DNA from: Prevotella sp. UBA746
Lineage (GTDB): Bacteria > Bacteroidota > Bacteroidia > Bacteroidales > Bacteroidaceae
Assembly: GCA_002298545.1 (NCBI GenBank)
Contig: DBKQ01000111.1
Span: 56,764-63,576 of the forward strand
Direction of reading: 5' to 3'
Length of the DNA: 6,813 nt
The position numbers and the translations under genes were made by a program. Below are positions 1 through 5,693 of the stretch, piece after piece. Numbering within the stretch: position 1 is the first letter of the stretch; each line of letters starts with the position of its first letter. The notes below the pieces were generated by a model, which saw only the letters and a program-made list of their open reading frames with translations, was not told the DNA's origin and made no database searches.

Positions 1-816
1 AAGATCTGCCGTGCGGAACAGACTGGTTATCTCATTTAATGCCTCTGTATCCTCATTGCGCAAACGGTCTATTATCTCTGAACTTGTCATCTCCATTGCA
101 TCAAAGCCAAATCGCTCGGCTATGTACTGGCGAAGTATCGTCGTTAGCTTCGTATAATACTCCTTCTGATTTTCTGATACCGTTGCCCTGTCGCTCTTCA
201 GCTTTTCTATGCCGTTTAAGGCTTTCTGATGTGGAGGAATATATTTTACAACTTTCACCTTGCTTATTATCGGCTTGTTGCTCTTCATCCTTCGTCTTAT
301 ATATAACGCGAGTATCAACAGTAATACGGAAATGATGCTATATGACAACGGGGCTTTCCATTCGCTCCATGAGAATGGATTGTCCTGTACGTCTTTGGGG
401 GGATAGAACTTGTCTGCATGCAACGTGTCGACTGGCACTGTCAACACCTTTAATGCCAGTGCTTTCGACGCATATACTTTATTGTCTACCTTTATTTTCT
501 GTGACGGGATATAATATAGCCGCTCGTCAAATGAAGTCAAGACATACGCTCTTGATACTTGCAGACGACCACCGTCAAGCGTAACCGTATCTGGCTTCAT
601 ACATTCGAGTACTTCTACACCTGGCGTAATATACTGACTTCTTCCAAACTCCGGGAACTTCACTTTCTGTCCGTCATTAACAACGACAGACAGTGTCAGC
701 CTTGACTGTTCTCCTATTAATATCTGCATCGAGTCTAATTTCTGGTCTATTGTGACCTGGGCACCACATATATGGCAAGACAAAATGGATATTAATAAAA
801 ATATAATGCGTCTCAT
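1..816 (-). CDS. BatD-like membrane-anchored periplasmic protein, third gene of Bat operon (partial, C-terminus off window)
   Basis: The frame is open from an ATG at 816 to the window edge (272 codons, no stop), so the C-terminus is missing. Residues 1-19 look like a signal peptide (MRR, hydrophobic run, probable cleavage after CHICGA). Residues 20-150 form a beta-rich, probably periplasmic region; residues 157-174 are a transmembrane helix followed by RRRMK, which places the remainder in the cytoplasm. Residues 195-270 are helical and include a YYTKLTTILRQYIAERFG segment. This architecture and the position directly after moxR and a DUF58 gene match the small BatD-like protein of Bacteroidetes Bat operons. 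It begins 26 bp after the DUF58 stop without a clear Shine-Dalgarno sequence. The molecular function of this family is not established. An anchor or partner for the MoxR/DUF58 proteins is inference. Confidence 0.8.
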   Translation of the reverse strand, partial: MRRIIFLLISILSCHICGAQVTIDQKLDSMQILIGEQSRLTLSVVVNDGQKVKFPEFGRSQYITPGVEVLECMKPDTVTLDGGRLQVSRAYVLTSFDERLYYIPSQKIKVDNKVYASKALALKVLTVPVDTLHADKFYPPKDVQDNPFSWSEWKAPLSYSIISVLLLILALYIRRRMKSNKPIISKVKVVKYIPPHQKALNGIEKLKSDRATVSENQKEYYTKLTTILRQYIAERFGFDAMEMTSSEIIDRLRNEDTEALNEITSLFRTADL

Positions 817-842
817 TGTTTATTTTGCTATATGTAAACGTT

Positions 843-1712
843 TTACGACCTCATCTTAAAGAGATGGATTAAGCTCGAAACATAATCTTCGTCTGTTGCT
901 ATCGACACACTGTCGACATGTGCTCTCTTGAAGAGCGTATCCATTGCTTTCTCTCTGTCAACCCAATATTCATGATGAGCCTTTCTTAGTTTCTTGTCAC
1001 TCGTGTCTATATACATCTCGTGACCGGTCTCTAAATCTGAAACCTTCATCAGTCCTACATCTGGAAGTGTCTTGGCAAACTGGTCGTAAACCTGTATCGC
1101 TACTACATCATGCTTGTTGCTGCATACCATCAGCTCTTTTTCAAAACTCTTTCTCGAATAGAAATCGCTTATCAAAAAGGTGGTACACTTGCGCTTTACT
1201 GCCTTGGCGATGAACGCTAAAGCACATGAGATATCGGTCTTGCGACTTTCCGGTTTGAAGTCGAGCATCTCGTGAATGATATACAGTATGTGTTTCTTTC
1301 CTTTCTTTGGAGGGATAAATTTCTCTATCTTGTCGGAAAAGAATACTACTCCTATCTTGTCATTGTTCTGTATCGCACTGAATGCTAACGTTGCACATAT
1401 CTCGGCTACGAGGTCGCGCTTCAACTCTCCACGTGTTCCAAAGTCGAGCGAACCACTGACATCTACAAGCAACATTACGGTTAACTCTCGCTCTTCCTCA
1501 TATACTTTCACATGGGGATTACGACTCCTTGCCGTTACATTCCAGTCGATGTCTCTTACGTCATCACCATACTGATATGCACGCACTTCACTAAATGCCA
1601 TTCCGCGCCCCTTAAAGGCTGAATGGTATTTACCGGCAAATATATTGCTGCTTAGTCCTCGTGACTTGATCTCGATTTTATGGACTTTACTGAAAAGATC
1701 CCGGGTTTCCAT
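843..1712 (-). CDS. DUF58 family protein with VWA-like domain (Bat operon)
   Basis: This 289-residue protein carries the DUF58 signature around residues 35-62 (GRGMAFSEVRAYQYGDD, then VRDIDWNVTAR). A von Willebrand A-like domain follows, with the MIDAS motif DVSGS at 84-88 (D84, S86, S88), a KTD at 158-160 and ISDF at 181-184 as further candidate metal-site positions. There is no signal peptide or membrane span, so it should be cytoplasmic. Proteins of this family accompany MoxR ATPases and are presumed to be their partners or substrates; the reaction is unknown. I chose ATG at 1712, which overlaps the moxR stop by one base (TGATG) and has GGAGG seven bases upstream. A TTG at 1715 would add one residue but is less likely. 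All MIDAS residues are intact, and the length is usual for the family. Confidence 0.93.
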   Translation of the reverse strand: METRDLFSKVHKIEIKSRGLSSNIFAGKYHSAFKGRGMAFSEVRAYQYGDDVRDIDWNVTARSRNPHVKVYEEERELTVMLLVDVSGSLDFGTRGELKRDLVAEICATLAFSAIQNNDKIGVVFFSDKIEKFIPPKKGKKHILYIIHEMLDFKPESRKTDISCALAFIAKAVKRKCTTFLISDFYSRKSFEKELMVCSNKHDVVAIQVYDQFAKTLPDVGLMKVSDLETGHEMYIDTSDKKLRKAHHEYWVDREKAMDTLFKRAHVDSVSIATDEDYVSSLIHLFKMRS

Positions 1713-2707
1713 CAAGGAACCTCCACTTTATTGATTATTCTGCTTACTATCTCCTCGCTCGTGATATTGTCTGCCTCTGCCTCATACGACAGTCCGATTC
1801 TATGACGCAAAACATCGTAGGCTACTGCTCTTACGTCTTCTGGCACTACATAGCCACGACGGCGGATAAAGGCGTATGCTCTTGATGCCTTGGCAAGATT
1901 TATACTTGCACGCGGACTTCCACCGAATGTTATCAAGGGCTTCAACTCGTCCAGTCCGTAACGCTCCGGATAACGCGTTGCAAATACTATGTCTGCAATA
2001 TACTGCTCTATCTTTTCGTCGATATATACTTGCTGGACTATCTCGCGAGCCTTCACTATGTCGGCTAAACTGACTACTGGCTTTACCTCTGGCATGGAAC
2101 CGCTGAGGTTTTCTCGTATTATCAGCTTTTCTTCTTCAAGCGAAGGATATTCGATTACTACCTTCAACATGAAACGGTCTACTTGTGCCTCTGGCAATGG
2201 ATAGGTTCCTTCTTGCTCTATAGGATTCTGGGTTGCCATGACAAGGAACGGACTCGGCAACTCAAAGGTATTGCTGCCTATCGTTACCTGCTTCTCTTGC
2301 ATCGCTTCCAATAAGGCACTCTGTACTTTTGCCGGAGCACGGTTTATCTCGTCCGCCAAAATAAAATTGGCGAATACCGGACCTTTCTTTACTTGGAAAT
2401 TTTCGTTCTTCTGGGAATACACCATCGTTCCTATCACATCTGCAGGCAGCAAATCCGGAGTAAACTGGATTCTGTTGAAATCTGCATCTACTAATTGCGA
2501 CAGTGTCTTTATTGCTAAAGTCTTCGCCAGTCCTGGCACTCCTTCAAGGAGTATGTGTCCATTGCTCAGCAAACTGATAAGCAAAGAATCTATAAGATGT
2601 TTCTGACCGACGATGACACGGTTCATGCCATTCGTGATATTTGTTAAAAAAGCACTCTGCTGCTCAATAAGGATATTGAGCTCGCGTATGTCTACAGCCT
2701 CTGCCAT
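1712..2707 (-). CDS. moxR: MoxR-family AAA+ ATPase (first gene of Bat operon)
   Basis: This is a complete 331-residue MoxR ATPase. Visible motifs are Walker A GVPGLAKT (56-63), Walker B ILADE (116-120) followed by INRAPAKVQSALLEAMQE, sensor 1 MATQNP (157-162), the PEAQVDRF segment with the arginine finger region (172-179), and sensor 2 GGSPRA (262-267). The C-terminal helical lid runs to about residue 320. Members of this family form ring-shaped ATPases thought to assist maturation or assembly of VWA-domain proteins, which fits the DUF58 gene that follows with a one-base overlap. It leads its transcription unit: there are 121 bp between it and the upstream HU-LysM gene, with a -7 element about 43 bp before the ATG. 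The leader is AT-rich with no Shine-Dalgarno sequence, which is common in this phylum. Family assignment is secure; the exact substrate is unknown. Confidence 0.96.
   Translation of the reverse strand: MAEAVDIRELNILIEQQSAFLTNITNGMNRVIVGQKHLIDSLLISLLSNGHILLEGVPGLAKTLAIKTLSQLVDADFNRIQFTPDLLPADVIGTMVYSQKNENFQVKKGPVFANFILADEINRAPAKVQSALLEAMQEKQVTIGSNTFELPSPFLVMATQNPIEQEGTYPLPEAQVDRFMLKVVIEYPSLEEEKLIIRENLSGSMPEVKPVVSLADIVKAREIVQQVYIDEKIEQYIADIVFATRYPERYGLDELKPLITFGGSPRASINLAKASRAYAFIRRRGYVVPEDVRAVAYDVLRHRIGLSYEAEADNITSEEIVSRIINKVEVP
1720..1724 (-). promoter_or_regulatory. Ribosome binding site GGAGG for the DUF58 gene
   Basis: GGAGG on the minus strand lies seven bases before the ATG at 1712, inside the last codons of moxR. 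It supports ATG 1712 over the TTG one codon upstream. It is notable because the operon's first gene has no such motif. Confidence 0.6.
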
Positions 2708-2722
2708 GATTTTTTATTTTAG

Positions 2723-2797
2723 TTTTATGTACATTTTCTTTTTATACGGCAAAAGTAATAATTTTATATGCGTAATAAAAAGAAGATGTACATAAAA
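2723..2797. repeat. Long inverted repeat enclosing the moxR -7 promoter element
   Basis: Arms at 2723-2744 and 2776-2797 are 22 bases each and complementary at 21 of 22 positions. With A2775 bulged, the pairing continues through TACG (2745-2748) against CGTA (2771-2774), giving about 26 bp. The one mismatch (T2735/G2785) is a permitted U-G pair in plus-strand RNA but an A/C clash in minus-strand RNA. Each arm contains the self-complementary octamer ATGTACAT (2727-2734 and 2786-2793), with centres 59 bp apart. The 22-base loop contains the moxR -7 element. It is not followed by a U-tract on either strand, so it is not a standard terminator. It could be a paired operator, an mRNA-processing hairpin or the remnant of a small element. 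The symmetry is certain; the role is not. Confidence 0.85.
2750..2757 (-). promoter_or_regulatory. Bacteroidetes-type -7 promoter element for moxR/Bat operon
   Basis: The minus strand reads TACTTTTG, a full match to the TAnnTTTG -7 consensus of the Bacteroidetes primary sigma factor, followed by CCG. Transcription would start near 2743-2746, leaving a leader of roughly 40 nt before the ATG at 2707. No clear TTTG -33 box is visible; the expected place near 2776-2782 holds only a T-run. The element lies within the loop of the long inverted repeat, so the start site falls at the inner edge of the downstream arm. Confidence 0.65.
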
Positions 2798-2803
2798 TAT
2801 ATT

Positions 2804-2830
2804 AAAATAGCTCCACGAATGGCTAATTTT
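2804..2830 (-). terminator. Possible weak intrinsic terminator after the HU-LysM gene
   Basis: Reading the minus strand from the stop codon, AAAA, TAGC and CA can pair with TG, GCTA and TTTT around a TTCG loop, with a one-base and a two-base bulge. A T-rich tract follows (TATTTTAATATATTTT). The position, overlapping the stop codon of the last gene of the unit, suits a terminator. The stem is short and interrupted, so read-through into the Bat operon is possible. Confidence 0.35.
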
Positions 2831-4085
2831 AAGAAACTTTTTTATTCGTTGCCTTCTTCTTCAACTTCAGTTTCGGAATATTTACCTTTTCGCCCTCTCT
2901 TAGCTCCAGTTTGTTGTTATATACCTGGATGTAACATTCCATTCCTTCTCCTAAATATAATCTCGACAAACTCTCTAAGGTCTGACCAGGTTTTACTGTT
3001 ACGGTCTTGTCAAGTCCGTCTATTGTATACGCTCCTGTTTTTACCATACGCCGGGCATTGTCAAGACTGCCTTTTTCCTCCGACTCTTTTTCCTTGACTT
3101 CCTGACGCTCTTGCTCTATGGCTTTTGCTTCGGCAACCTTCCTCAAACTGTCTTGTATTGCTGCCGTGTCTATGTGCTGTTCCTCTTTTTTTGCCACTTG
3201 ACGAACTGCTGCCTTTTGTGCAGTTTTTACTGTCGGGCGTTCTGGTATCGTTTCCTTTACTGCTCTATTGCTATGCTCACCGAAATATACGCCTCCAAAG
3301 AAGATTACTACAAGCAATACCACGGCTGCCACTGCATACAATGCTTTTTTGACATTCGAAGGTTTCCGATGAACTTGTGTCGGTTCTACCGGTTCTTTGG
3401 GTTCTGTCGGCTCTACCGGTTCTTTTGGTTCTACTGGTTCATCCGTTTCTACAGGTTCGCCTATCGTCTGGTCATCATCTATTTGTCCTATCTGTTCTAT
3501 TGGCTCTGTCTGTCCTGCCTGCTCTTCTGCCTCTATTGGTTCTTCTGCCTCTGCTGTACTTCCTTCTACTATCGGTGGGAGCTGTTCTCTTGCCTGAGAT
3601 AAAGCCTCTGTGATTAGAGATTGGGTCTCTCCTACTCCATTTGCTTCATCTTCGTTATCTGCAGTCTTCTCTTCTACGACTTCTGAAGGATTATCGGCAA
3701 ACTCATCACTTTCTTCATCACTTTCTTCTGCAATGTCTTCTAATGTAAGCTTGTCAAAATCTACTCCTTCGTTCAGTACCACGGTCTCGAACTGCGAGAA
3801 TGGCTTGTTTACAAGTTCTTTTAATGTATTGTCGGGGGTGAAAGAGATTTTCGAATGTCCGTCGATTACTACTCTTTCTCCTGTGTTTATGTCTACACTT
3901 TCCCTGTCTCGTACTTCTACAAGCTTGAATGTTCCAAAGCCTTTTACTTTTACGACCTTGTCGGGGATGAGGGATTCGCTCACTAATGCGAAGAATGTCT
4001 CTACATATTTCTCTGCATCAGAGGCGTCCATACCTTTTTTGGCAGCAAGCATTGCTGCTATATCTTTTATACCATACTTTGCCAT
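2829..4085 (-). CDS. HU-domain transmembrane protein with acidic Glu/Pro linker and C-terminal LysM
   Basis: This 418-residue protein has four parts. Residues 1-93 are an HU/IHF-like DNA-binding fold (KVVKVKGFGTFKLVEVRDR, then the beta-arm DINTGERVVID). Residues 94-240 are a very acidic linker ending in Glu-Pro repeats (210-236). Residues 248-268 are one transmembrane helix preceded by KPSNVKK, placing the HU part in the cytoplasm. The periplasmic part has a charged, probably coiled-coil stretch (about 300-348) and a LysM domain at about 359-405 (TVKPGQTLESLSRLYLGEG, ending VNIPKLKL), which in other proteins binds peptidoglycan. The proline normally at the HU arm tip is isoleucine (I66), and the arm has few basic residues, so DNA bending may be weak. 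The ATG overlaps the upstream HU stop by one base (TAATG), with GGAGG nine bases before it. Bridging DNA and cell wall is inference. Confidence 0.9.
   Translation of the reverse strand: MAKYGIKDIAAMLAAKKGMDASDAEKYVETFFALVSESLIPDKVVKVKGFGTFKLVEVRDRESVDINTGERVVIDGHSKISFTPDNTLKELVNKPFSQFETVVLNEGVDFDKLTLEDIAEESDEESDEFADNPSEVVEEKTADNEDEANGVGETQSLITEALSQAREQLPPIVEGSTAEAEEPIEAEEQAGQTEPIEQIGQIDDDQTIGEPVETDEPVEPKEPVEPTEPKEPVEPTQVHRKPSNVKKALYAVAAVVLLVVIFFGGVYFGEHSNRAVKETIPERPTVKTAQKAAVRQVAKKEEQHIDTAAIQDSLRKVAEAKAIEQERQEVKEKESEEKGSLDNARRMVKTGAYTIDGLDKTVTVKPGQTLESLSRLYLGEGMECYIQVYNNKLELREGEKVNIPKLKLKKKATNKKVS
3378..3458 (-). repeat. In-gene Glu-Pro coding repeat (27-bp period) in the HU-LysM linker
   Basis: Residues 210-236 of the HU-LysM protein repeat EPV/EPT/EPK units. 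At DNA level, a 21-base block coding KEPVEPT occurs at 3405-3425 and again at 3378-3398 with one silent difference (GAG/GAA), offset by 27 bp; more diverged copies lie upstream. The unit keeps the frame, so copy-number change would alter linker length without breaking the protein. A stiff, extended spacer just before the membrane is the likely structural effect. Confidence 0.8.
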
Positions 4086-4372
4086 TATTCATCGCCTCCG
4101 TTTTTTATCTTCTCCTTTACAGCGGCTGACGGTTTGAATCCTAGGACGAGCTTTGGAGGAACGAGCATTTTTTTCTTTGTCGTCGGCGATACCATTACTC
4201 TTTCCATACGCTTTTTTACCTCGAAGGTTCCGAAGTTATTTATTACTACTACATTTCCTTCCTGAAATGCCTCGTTCATGGAATCTACAAGAGCATATGT
4301 GAGCATCTGGGTTTCATCGATGCTTTTCCCTATTCTTTTTGATAGTTCTGATATGAAATTTTTGTTATTCAT
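4085..4372 (-). CDS. HU-family histone-like DNA-binding protein
   Basis: With the start at ATG 4372 this is a 95-residue, stand-alone HU protein, close to the usual 90. Helices alpha1/alpha2 occupy residues 1-38, followed by NVVVINNFGTFEVKKR (40-55), the beta-arm with the conserved intercalating proline in SPTTKKK (P63), and LGFKPSAAVKEKI at the C-terminus. It should bind DNA as a dimer without sequence specificity and bend it. An upstream ATG at 4402 would add ten residues that do not fit HU (MCMPKSWRTI). ATG 4372 has GGAGG six bases before it, and gives an 8-base overlap with rimO. It is followed, with a one-base overlap, by the HU-LysM gene, so the two HU-type proteins are co-expressed and could pair with each other. 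HU versus IHF subunit cannot be settled from sequence alone. Confidence 0.92.
   Translation of the reverse strand: MNNKNFISELSKRIGKSIDETQMLTYALVDSMNEAFQEGNVVVINNFGTFEVKKRMERVMVSPTTKKKMLVPPKLVLGFKPSAAVKEKIKNGGDE
4095..4099 (-). promoter_or_regulatory. Ribosome binding site GGAGG for the HU-LysM gene
   Basis: GGAGG on the minus strand lies nine bases before the ATG at 4085, within the final codons of the upstream HU gene. Together with the TAATG stop/start overlap it suggests translational coupling of the two HU-type genes. Confidence 0.55.
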
Positions 4373-5693
4373 TATTGTCCTCCACGACTTCGGCATACAC
4401 ATCGTATTCCTCTGCGTCTGTAACTTTCACATTATAAAAATGCCCTATCTCTAATGGCTTTTCATCACTAACGGGAATTAGAATTTCCGGATCTACTTCT
4501 GGCGATGAATACTGACTTCTGGCAACATAATAATCGCCTTCTGTTCTGTCGACTATTACTTTTAGCTGCTTGCCGATTTCTTCTGCCTGCAGTTCTGCAC
4601 TTATACGCTCCTGCACTCGCATTATCTTGTCAAGACGCTCTTGCTTTACCTCTGCCGGAACATCATCTTTATAATGCTCTGCACTGTATGTGCCTTCTTC
4701 CTCTGAATATGCAAAGGCTCCCATTCTGTCAAAGCGTGCCCATTTTACGAAATCTATTAGTTCCCGGAAGTCTTCGTCTGTTTCACCCGGGAAGCCTACC
4801 ATCAATGTGGTTCTGATGCAGATTCCCGGTACTTCTTCACGTAGCCTTTCTATCAGATGCATCGTATCGGCTTTTGTTGTATTGCGCCTCATTGCTGTCA
4901 GCATGTGGTCTGAAATGTGCTGCAAGGCGATGTCAAGATATTTACACACATTATCATGTTTTCTCATCACCGGCAACAATTCATACGGGAAGTGGGTCGG
5001 ATAGGCATAATGGAGTCGTATCCATTCTACACCGTCAATTTTGGCTATCTCGTCTACGAGTTGCGCTATACGTCGCTCTCCATAGAGGTCTACGCCATAA
5101 TAGGTCAGCTCCTGGGCTATTATCTGGAATTCTTTTACTCCCTTGGCTACGAGTTCTTTTATCTCTCCGAGGATGTCCTCCATCGTACGACTTTTGTGCT
5201 TTCCGGTTATTATCGGTATCGCACAGTATGCACAATGGCGGTCGCAGCCTTCACTGATCTTTACATAAGCATAATGCATCGGTGTCGTGATATGACGCTC
5301 TGCCGTATCACTGTCGCTATCTACTTTTCTGTCTACTCGCCCTAAGTCTTCAAGTAAACCGTTATAGTCAAACTTGCCATAATACTTGTCTACTTGCGGT
5401 ATCTCTGCCTCGAGTTCCTTGCGGTACCTTTGCGAGAGACATCCCATAACAAAGAGTTTTTTCAGTCTGCCTTCTTCTTTTGCCTGGGCAAACCGTAATA
5501 TCATATTTATACTTTCTTCTTTTGCGTCATCTATAAATCCGCAGGTATTTATGATGGCTATCTCTCCTTCCGGGTCGTCGCTGTCATGGGTGCAGTCATA
5601 TCCGTAGCTCTCGAACTTCCTCATCAGGCTCTCTGTATCTACAAGATTCTTTGAGCAACCCATTGTTATGAAATCTATCTGATTGTGTTTCAC
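4365..5693 (-). CDS. rimO: Ribosomal protein S12 methylthiotransferase RimO
   Basis: RimO is a radical-SAM enzyme that adds a methylthio group to the conserved aspartate of ribosomal protein S12. The 442-residue protein has all expected parts. The N-terminal MTTase domain has three cysteines for the auxiliary [4Fe-4S] cluster: C13 (MGCSKN), C51 (NTCGF) and C85 (VMGCLSQ). The radical-SAM cluster motif CDRHCAYC has C150, C154 and C157. The core continues through MVGFPGETDEDF (298-309). A TRAM domain occupies roughly 371-436. The MGCSKNLVDTESLM opening separates RimO from the related tRNA enzymes MiaB and MtaB. The start is GTG at 5693, overlapping the ftsY stop in GTGA; the next Met (residue 11) would cut off the first strand. 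No GGAGG precedes it, so translation probably depends on coupling to ftsY. Confidence 0.97.
   Translation of the reverse strand: MKHNQIDFITMGCSKNLVDTESLMRKFESYGYDCTHDSDDPEGEIAIINTCGFIDDAKEESINMILRFAQAKEEGRLKKLFVMGCLSQRYRKELEAEIPQVDKYYGKFDYNGLLEDLGRVDRKVDSDSDTAERHITTPMHYAYVKISEGCDRHCAYCAIPIITGKHKSRTMEDILGEIKELVAKGVKEFQIIAQELTYYGVDLYGERRIAQLVDEIAKIDGVEWIRLHYAYPTHFPYELLPVMRKHDNVCKYLDIALQHISDHMLTAMRRNTTKADTMHLIERLREEVPGICIRTTLMVGFPGETDEDFRELIDFVKWARFDRMGAFAYSEEEGTYSAEHYKDDVPAEVKQERLDKIMRVQERISAELQAEEIGKQLKVIVDRTEGDYYVARSQYSSPEVDPEILIPVSDEKPLEIGHFYNVKVTDAEEYDVYAEVVEDNNE
4379..4383 (-). promoter_or_regulatory. Ribosome binding site GGAGG deciding the HU start
   Basis: GGAGG on the minus strand lies six bases before ATG 4372, inside the 3' end of rimO. 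It favours this start over the in-frame ATG at 4402, whose extra ten residues are not HU-like. Confidence 0.6.

Noticed and set aside
39..584. Two plus-strand open frames at the left end
   Set aside because: They are antisense to the partial BatD-like gene, which is open across the whole stretch with a signal peptide and membrane helix.
764..816. Lipoprotein signal in the BatD-like protein (Cys at residues 14 and 17)
   Set aside because: Neither cysteine has a good lipobox (ILSC and CHIC); cleavage after GA at residue 19 by signal peptidase I fits better.
1713..1715. TTG start one codon upstream for the DUF58 gene
   Set aside because: ATG at 1712 has better GGAGG spacing and gives the common TGATG stop/start overlap; a TTG start adds only one Met.
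2723..2797. Long inverted repeat as a standard intrinsic terminator
   Set aside because: The stem is almost all A/T, no U-tract follows on either strand, and it encloses a promoter element.
3111..3602. 163-codon plus-strand open frame rich in Cys, Phe and Tyr
   Set aside because: It is antisense to the HU-LysM gene; its composition comes from reading the Glu/Pro/Lys-rich coding strand backwards.
3610..4137. 175-codon plus-strand open frame rich in Ser
   Set aside because: Antisense shadow of the HU-LysM and HU genes, with low-complexity composition and no recognisable domain.
4373..4402. Ten-residue N-terminal extension of the small HU from ATG 4402
   Set aside because: The extra residues do not fit HU, lie within rimO codons, and the GGAGG sits downstream of this ATG.
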